Under the pieces are notes generated by a model. It made no database searches and was not told where the DNA came from. It saw only the letters and a program-made list of their open reading frames with translations. Made by a program: the position numbers and the translations under genes. A DNA stretch of 7,884 nucleotides, from assembly GCA_946482585.1 (NCBI GenBank), contig CAMLSI010000241.1:1-7884 (forward strand). The letters run 5' to 3'. Source of the stretch: an uncultured Lysobacteraceae bacterium (GTDB taxonomy: Bacteria; Pseudomonadota; Gammaproteobacteria; Xanthomonadales; Rhodanobacteraceae). Positions 7,001 through 7,884 of the stretch are shown one piece after another (the first letter of the stretch is position 1; each line of letters starts with the position of its first letter).

Positions 7001-7884
7001 CACTCGCAATCGTCGGTACCGACGATATCGGGGAAAGCCTGGCCGCGACACGCGCAAATCGCCATCGCATTCCGTTCAACGGCATCGGCTACGGCGCGCT
7101 GCGCGGAACCTATGGCGGCGAACGGGCGCCGCTGCCGGGCATCAGCTTCAACTATCTGGGCATGTTCACGGACCCGCAGGCGCCGAGTAGCCGCGAACTC
7201 GACGCGACGGCGCGCTGGCAGCTGGACGCGGCACGCTGCGGCATCAGTCAGTCCGATCGGGACGCGAACGCGAGCGAAGGTCTGATCGACATCTCCGCGC
7301 GCTGCATCGGCGACCGGATGGTGGTGGATGTCGACAGCCGCCTCGACGCCGAGACCACCGACCGCTTCGCCGAGCTGTTCAAGATGCGTCTCGAAGCGTG
7401 CTCCGCCTACATCGCCGAAGCGCGCCTGATCTTCAGCCCGCCGGGCAAGACGTCATCGGCGGCGTACCGATCGGTCGAGTTCGAGCCCTGCTTCGTGCTC
7501 AACGAGACCGCGAAGGGGCCGACGCTGTTCGTCCTGCCGCCGGGCGAAGGCGGTGCAGAAAGCTACATGAACAATATCGCCAAGCAGCTTCCACAGCTGC
7601 GCCTCGTGCTGTTCAACAACGTGCATCTGCATACGCGGATGGTGTCGTTCGAGGACATCGCGCAGTACTACCTGCCCCACGTCCGCAGACTGCAGCCGCG
7701 CGGCCCCTACCATTTCTTCGGCTGGAGCTTCGGCGGCGTCTGCTCCATGGAGATGGCCCTGCAGCTGCAGGCCCAAGGCGAGCAGGTCGCCAGCCTGCTG
7801 ATGGTCGACTCGTTCTTCAACACCGAGAAGGCCGTCGAAGATCTCGGTCTGCCCCGGCACGGCAATTCCCTGGACCCGATCAAC
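1..7884 (+). CDS. pcbAB: ACV synthetase (delta-(L-alpha-aminoadipyl)-L-cysteinyl-D-valine synthetase), NRPS, partial at both ends
   Basis: Frame 1 is open from the first to the last base (2628 codons, no stop), so the gene starts upstream and ends downstream. The translation gives C(partial)-A-T-C-A-T-E-TE(partial), the order of the last two modules of ACV synthetase, a cytoplasmic enzyme of about 3700 residues that makes the beta-lactam precursor tripeptide from aminoadipate, cysteine and valine using ATP. The two A-domain pocket codes read as Cys (DHESDIGIT-K) and Val (DFESLAAVY-K). They match the published fungal ACV synthetase codes DHESDVGIT and DFESTAAVYK, as I recall them, at all but one position each. 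An E domain directly followed by a TE is also typical of this enzyme. All core catalytic motifs are intact, so the gene looks functional. About 900-1000 residues (A1-T1 and the start of C) and roughly 100-150 C-terminal residues should lie outside. An ACV-like synthetase with a modified third substrate is the main alternative. Confidence 0.88.
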   Translation, partial: MQRQDRLEPYRLEEGRLFRVYLIKRGAASYSLLFSCHHIILDGWSLPLLHDTVHRFYIRLQRNEPVDVQEDTAYVAAQRYLEAHRHAHLDYWKSQFERLGEAGNFAGLINARTRYKVDFGDYDTVLEHRTRTLSVDARCIARIKDWCTGNRVTLHSVLQFAWHEVLFAVGGSMVTSVGTVISGRGLPVDSIENSVGLYINTLPSIVDHAAQAHRTIAEALAEIQDAINRMNSRSAVELFMVQTQGSKRRLFETLLVLENYPRLLGEDEAALHHEFLRFEKSYDSDKVDYPIAVVARENGDRLDINLWYAGELFDESTIDTLLAMLDSLFHQVADDFDATVSSLDLVSGDDHRRFEDWNRTEATFPAHRTLHAGFEIAAETWPDVVAVVSGENRLSYRDLNRRANRMARFLCAQAPLAADRFVALVMDKSEWMIAAILAVWKAGAAYVPIDPSYPDDRVRFILEDTGALLVLTDSPNVHRLRQLADGLPCQVFGVQDVPLASYADDNPASPTTSTDLAYAIYTSGTTGRPKAVLIEHRGVVNLHTSLEKLFALRRDQGDEAILSFSNYVFDHFVEQMTDALLSGQTLVMLDDAMRSDKARLYAYMNRNRVTYLSGTPSVLSLYEYGSVPSLKRIDAIGEDFTTPVFDKIRSTFDGLIINGYGPTEISITSHKRLYPKHEPRLDKSIGHPVANTACYVLNPRMQRVPVGGIGELYIGGIGVARGYLNRPELTAERFVANPFQSDEERRQGVNGRLYKTGDLVRWLPNGELEYLGRNDMQVKIRGQRVELGEIEAILAAYPGVSRAIVLARQFAGTAAGGDASQKYLVAFYLSERELPETEILHWMRARLPQAIVPVRAIRISEIPVTASGKLDVKLLPATEFALEGRADHVPPTNQTERDLCRLWAKMIGLSPDRIGIRDDFFGSGGDSLRAIHLAQSITEHFAQSFNVAAVFAHPNVEAQAKHLKDSAAYGSREEPSPAGMAATAGATPPVSLAQERLLFIDDFVGGTAAYNVPFACVLDAGRGEAATAGDVETALRVLLRRHAALRTLLQGTGDGTRVQKILDEDDASHRFDVPLTAVPDRTALDRELVADFAHVFRLEDALPVRARLFTVADMPQRIVLGLVFHHTCFDGWSWRIFREELESLLAGTPTGDLPPLKATYADFAVWQRQQLSSQRLGVLHAYWQQALSGWQPLNLPLDHPRPAQFDYLGREVVFEIDGALTDQLRVLAQTSRISFFSVMLAAYYLTLQACSGQSDLIVGTPSAHRRHGDFDGVVGFFANLLALRTTIDNRGRLRDYLRGVGQLVLQAQLHEDLPFEQVVKALGVETDASRHPVFQAVFSLLNEESVGAASSSLQRYAPDDDGRTTAKFDLSATVSEQAHGLSVNVTYAAQLFDPASIDGVIATYRQILREFCRLAPRAESAVLSEIRYVEPLPRPAPAARTPCAETLHATFARMAAAHAEATAVVHGDTRLTYAALDARANQLAHALRRHAALAPGDFVSLAMDKSEWTIIAILAAWKAGAAYVPIDPGHPDERIAFMLEDTRAKVVLADEACCARIRALVAGSGTPVLDVRALRLDDEPHAAPAVATTRDDTAYAIYTSGTTGRPKAVLVRHANVQSFRDGLAERYFGDGAQRQAVLFLSSYVFDFSIEQLVLSILSGHTLIVPEADPFFDDAFYRRMNRDGLSYISGTPSQLQLFDLSRLEHLVAVLVAGEAFRAHHFDKIRQEFAGPLYNAYGTTETTVYNLVRCFAIGAPFRNDLGNVLPNAELHILDGDLRELPPGSFGEICLVGDCVSAGYLNRDELTRTRFVPNPFQTDVERSEARNASLYRTGDIARRRHTGELEFFGRNDHQVKINGVRIEPGEIEAVAAAFPGIEQCAVVARSDAGPLGGSRLVCYYVATADVSESDLANHLRLTLMPAMVPSTLTRIDGALPLTVNGKLDVAALARFDKAVDDADYVAPADRLEVRLSRIWSGVLNGRLVGVHDDFFQIGGDSISALHLTSHIRRKFSQKVSVKQVFDFPTVRSFCKHVLKALPVVAPERPHTPPVGECRRLPIQDWFFAKALHDRGHWNQYLTIRTPALDVERLRVALDKLARHHDAFRLRYRVSETDPTVVVQHYADVDTDIAHLLHVVDLDATDEGTLDARLQALQGSFDLAHGPLCRAAVVSGFADGTARVWMSLHHLIVDVVSWGILCRDLEALYQGEALEPPSSDIGRWAEALYAYTPGADERRLWEETAREVDAEKAASRWVRSGRDRHHERFELGRDDTAALIGRRSRSANVHTVDLMLAALGQTLHALTGRPRHFVTMESHGREALKGAPDVQDTLGWFTAMHPLAIVGTDDIGESLAATRANRHRIPFNGIGYGALRGTYGGERAPLPGISFNYLGMFTDPQAPSSRELDATARWQLDAARCGISQSDRDANASEGLIDISARCIGDRMVVDVDSRLDAETTDRFAELFKMRLEACSAYIAEARLIFSPPGKTSSAAYRSVEFEPCFVLNETAKGPTLFVLPPGEGGAESYMNNIAKQLPQLRLVLFNNVHLHTRMVSFEDIAQYYLPHVRRLQPRGPYHFFGWSFGGVCSMEMALQLQAQGEQVASLLMVDSFFNTEKAVEDLGLPRHGNSLDPIN
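1081..2640 (+). other. Adenylation domain, predicted L-cysteine specific
   Basis: This domain activates an amino acid as the aminoacyl-adenylate and loads it on the following carrier. Motifs in order: A1 LSYRDL (394-399); A2 WKAGAAYVPID (440-450); A3 YTSGTTGRPK (521-530); A5 NGYGPTE (658-664); A6 GELYIGGIGVARGY (711-723 region); A7 YKTGD (754-758); A8 GRNDMQVKIRGQRVELGEIE (772-791); A10 SGKLD with the catalytic Lys at 869. Aligning by eye to GrsA gives pocket residues D570, H571, E574, S613, D634, I636, G659, I667, T668 and K869. The published ACV synthetase Cys code, as I recall it, is DHESDVGIT, so only one conservative change (V to I) is seen. The A9 region reads LPQAIVP rather than the common LPxYMIP. 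The A3 loop ends PKA instead of the usual PKG. Confidence 0.9.
2656..2895 (+). other. Thiolation (peptidyl carrier) domain of the cysteine module
   Basis: This is a short four-helix carrier domain that holds cysteine, then the aminoadipyl-cysteinyl dipeptide, on a 4'-phosphopantetheine arm. The attachment serine is S927 (nt 2779-2781) in DDFFGSGGDSLRA, residues 918-930. The usual consensus is DxFFxLGGDS. Here the Leu before GGDS is Ser (S923) and the preceding position is Gly. The serine, the GGD and the following LRA are intact, so phosphopantetheinylation by an Sfp-type transferase is still expected. A linker of roughly 25 residues, rich in Ala, Pro and Gly, separates it from the next condensation domain. 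Confidence 0.9.
2962..4260 (+). other. Condensation domain, dipeptide-to-valine step (complete)
   Basis: This complete condensation domain is predicted to join aminoadipyl-cysteine from the preceding carrier to valine on the next one. Motifs in order: C1-like SLAQERLLF (991-999); C2-like RRHAALRTL (about 1040-1048); C3 catalytic HHTCFDGWS (1125-1133, HHxxxDG at nt 3373-3393); C4-like YADFAVWQR (about 1160-1168); C5-like IVGTPSAHRR with VGFFANLLALR (about 1257-1285); C6/C7-like HEDLPFEQVV and HPVFQAVFSLLNE. There is no E domain between the cysteine carrier and this domain, so the donor should stay L-configured (LCL type), as expected for ACV. It joins the next A domain through an Ala/Pro/Arg-rich linker around residues 1430-1442. 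Confidence 0.9.
4327..5850 (+). other. Adenylation domain, predicted valine specific
   Basis: This domain activates the third amino acid of the tripeptide. Motifs: A1 LTYAAL near residue 1471; A2 WKAGAAYVPID (about 1517-1527); A3 YTSGTTGRPK (1598-1607, nt 4792-4821); A5 NAYGTTETT (1733-1741); A6 with GYLNRDELT; A7 YRTGD (1828-1832); A8 GRNDHQVKINGVRIEPGEIE; A10 VNGKLD with the catalytic Lys at 1939. Pocket residues aligned by eye to GrsA are D1646, F1647, E1650, S1688, L1709, A1711, A1734, V1742, Y1743 and K1939, that is DFESLAAVYK. The known ACV synthetase valine code, as I recall it, is DFESTAAVYK. The single difference is Leu for Thr at GrsA position 299, which could slightly alter the pocket. 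Valine is the most likely substrate; a related branched aliphatic residue cannot be excluded. Confidence 0.87.
5872..6105 (+). other. Thiolation (peptidyl carrier) domain of the valine module
   Basis: This carrier holds valine and then the finished tripeptide before epimerization and release. The motif DDFFQIGGDSISALHL lies at residues 1985-2000, with the phosphopantetheine serine at S1994 (nt 5980-5982). The GGDS(I) form, with Asp before the serine, is commonly seen in carriers that precede an epimerization domain, and one follows here. The domain ends with VFDFPTVRSF, the usual last helix of a carrier domain (xVFxxPTVxxL). Confidence 0.92.
6151..7440 (+). other. Epimerization domain (L-Val to D-Val in the tripeptide)
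   Basis: This is a condensation-superfamily domain that inverts the alpha carbon of the carrier-bound C-terminal residue. It opens with RLPIQDWFF (2052-2060), the usual E-domain start (PIQxWF). The active-site motif is HHLIVDVVSW (2181-2190, nt 6541-6570), which has the VVSW ending of E domains instead of the DGWS of condensation domains. Later motifs are MESHGRE (2308-2314), LGWFTAMHP (2327-2334 region) and SFNYLG (2382-2387). The likely second catalytic residue is E2309 of the EGHGRE motif, which here reads ESHGRE. The position after the valine carrier and before a TE fits formation of the D-valine residue of ACV. Confidence 0.92.
7519..7884 (+). other. Type I thioesterase domain (C-terminal half missing)
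   Basis: This alpha/beta-hydrolase domain releases the finished tripeptide from the last carrier by hydrolysis. It begins with TLFVLPPGEGGAES (2508-2521), the usual first strand and oxyanion loop. It carries the nucleophile motif GWSFGG at 2574-2579, with Ser2576 (nt 7726-7728). D2603 in LLMVDSFF is the likely catalytic Asp. It lies 27 residues after the serine, the same spacing as S80-D107 in the surfactin thioesterase. The catalytic His should be about 100 residues later and is outside the window. The domain follows the E domain with only a short linker (about 2480-2506) and no other domain between. In ACV synthetases this thioesterase is known to favour the LLD stereoisomer. Confidence 0.92.

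Overview
The whole window lies inside one very large open reading frame on the + strand (frame 1, 2628 codons). It has no stop codon, and both its start and its end fall outside the window. The translation is a multimodular non-ribosomal peptide synthetase (NRPS). Its domain order is C(partial)-A-T-C-A-T-E-TE(partial). This order, the predicted pocket residues of both adenylation domains and family-specific sequence details all point to delta-(L-alpha-aminoadipyl)-L-cysteinyl-D-valine (ACV) synthetase, PcbAB. ACV synthetase makes the tripeptide precursor of penicillins, cephalosporins and cephabacins.

Layout: about 1-1020 is the C-terminal part of the condensation domain that would join aminoadipate to cysteine. 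About 1081-2640 is an adenylation domain with pocket code D-H-E-S-D-I-G-I-T-K, read as L-cysteine. About 2656-2895 is its thiolation (carrier) domain. About 2962-4260 is a second, complete condensation domain. About 4327-5850 is an adenylation domain with code D-F-E-S-L-A-A-V-Y-K, read as valine. About 5872-6105 is its carrier domain. About 6151-7440 is an epimerization domain (L-Val to D-Val). About 7519-7884 is the first half of a type I thioesterase with GWSFGG, cut off by the window end. The missing 5' part should hold the aminoadipate module (A1-T1) and the first part of this condensation domain. The missing 3' part should hold the second half of the thioesterase with its catalytic histidine.

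Working model: the Cys and Val modules activate and load their amino acids. The two condensation domains build aminoadipyl-cysteinyl-valine on the last carrier. The E domain inverts valine, and the thioesterase hydrolyses the LLD tripeptide. Isopenicillin N synthase (pcbC) would then act on it, but it is not in the window.

Organism: the DNA is GC-rich, strongly G/C at third positions, and uninterrupted, which suggests a high-GC bacterium. GAA is used freely beside GAG, which fits a proteobacterium (for example a Lysobacter/Xanthomonadaceae-type host, where cephabacin producers are known) at least as well as a Streptomyces or Nocardia. This is only an inference. There is no intergenic DNA, RNA gene, mobile element, promoter or terminator in the window. 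The many other open frames on both strands are shadows of this GC-rich coding sequence.
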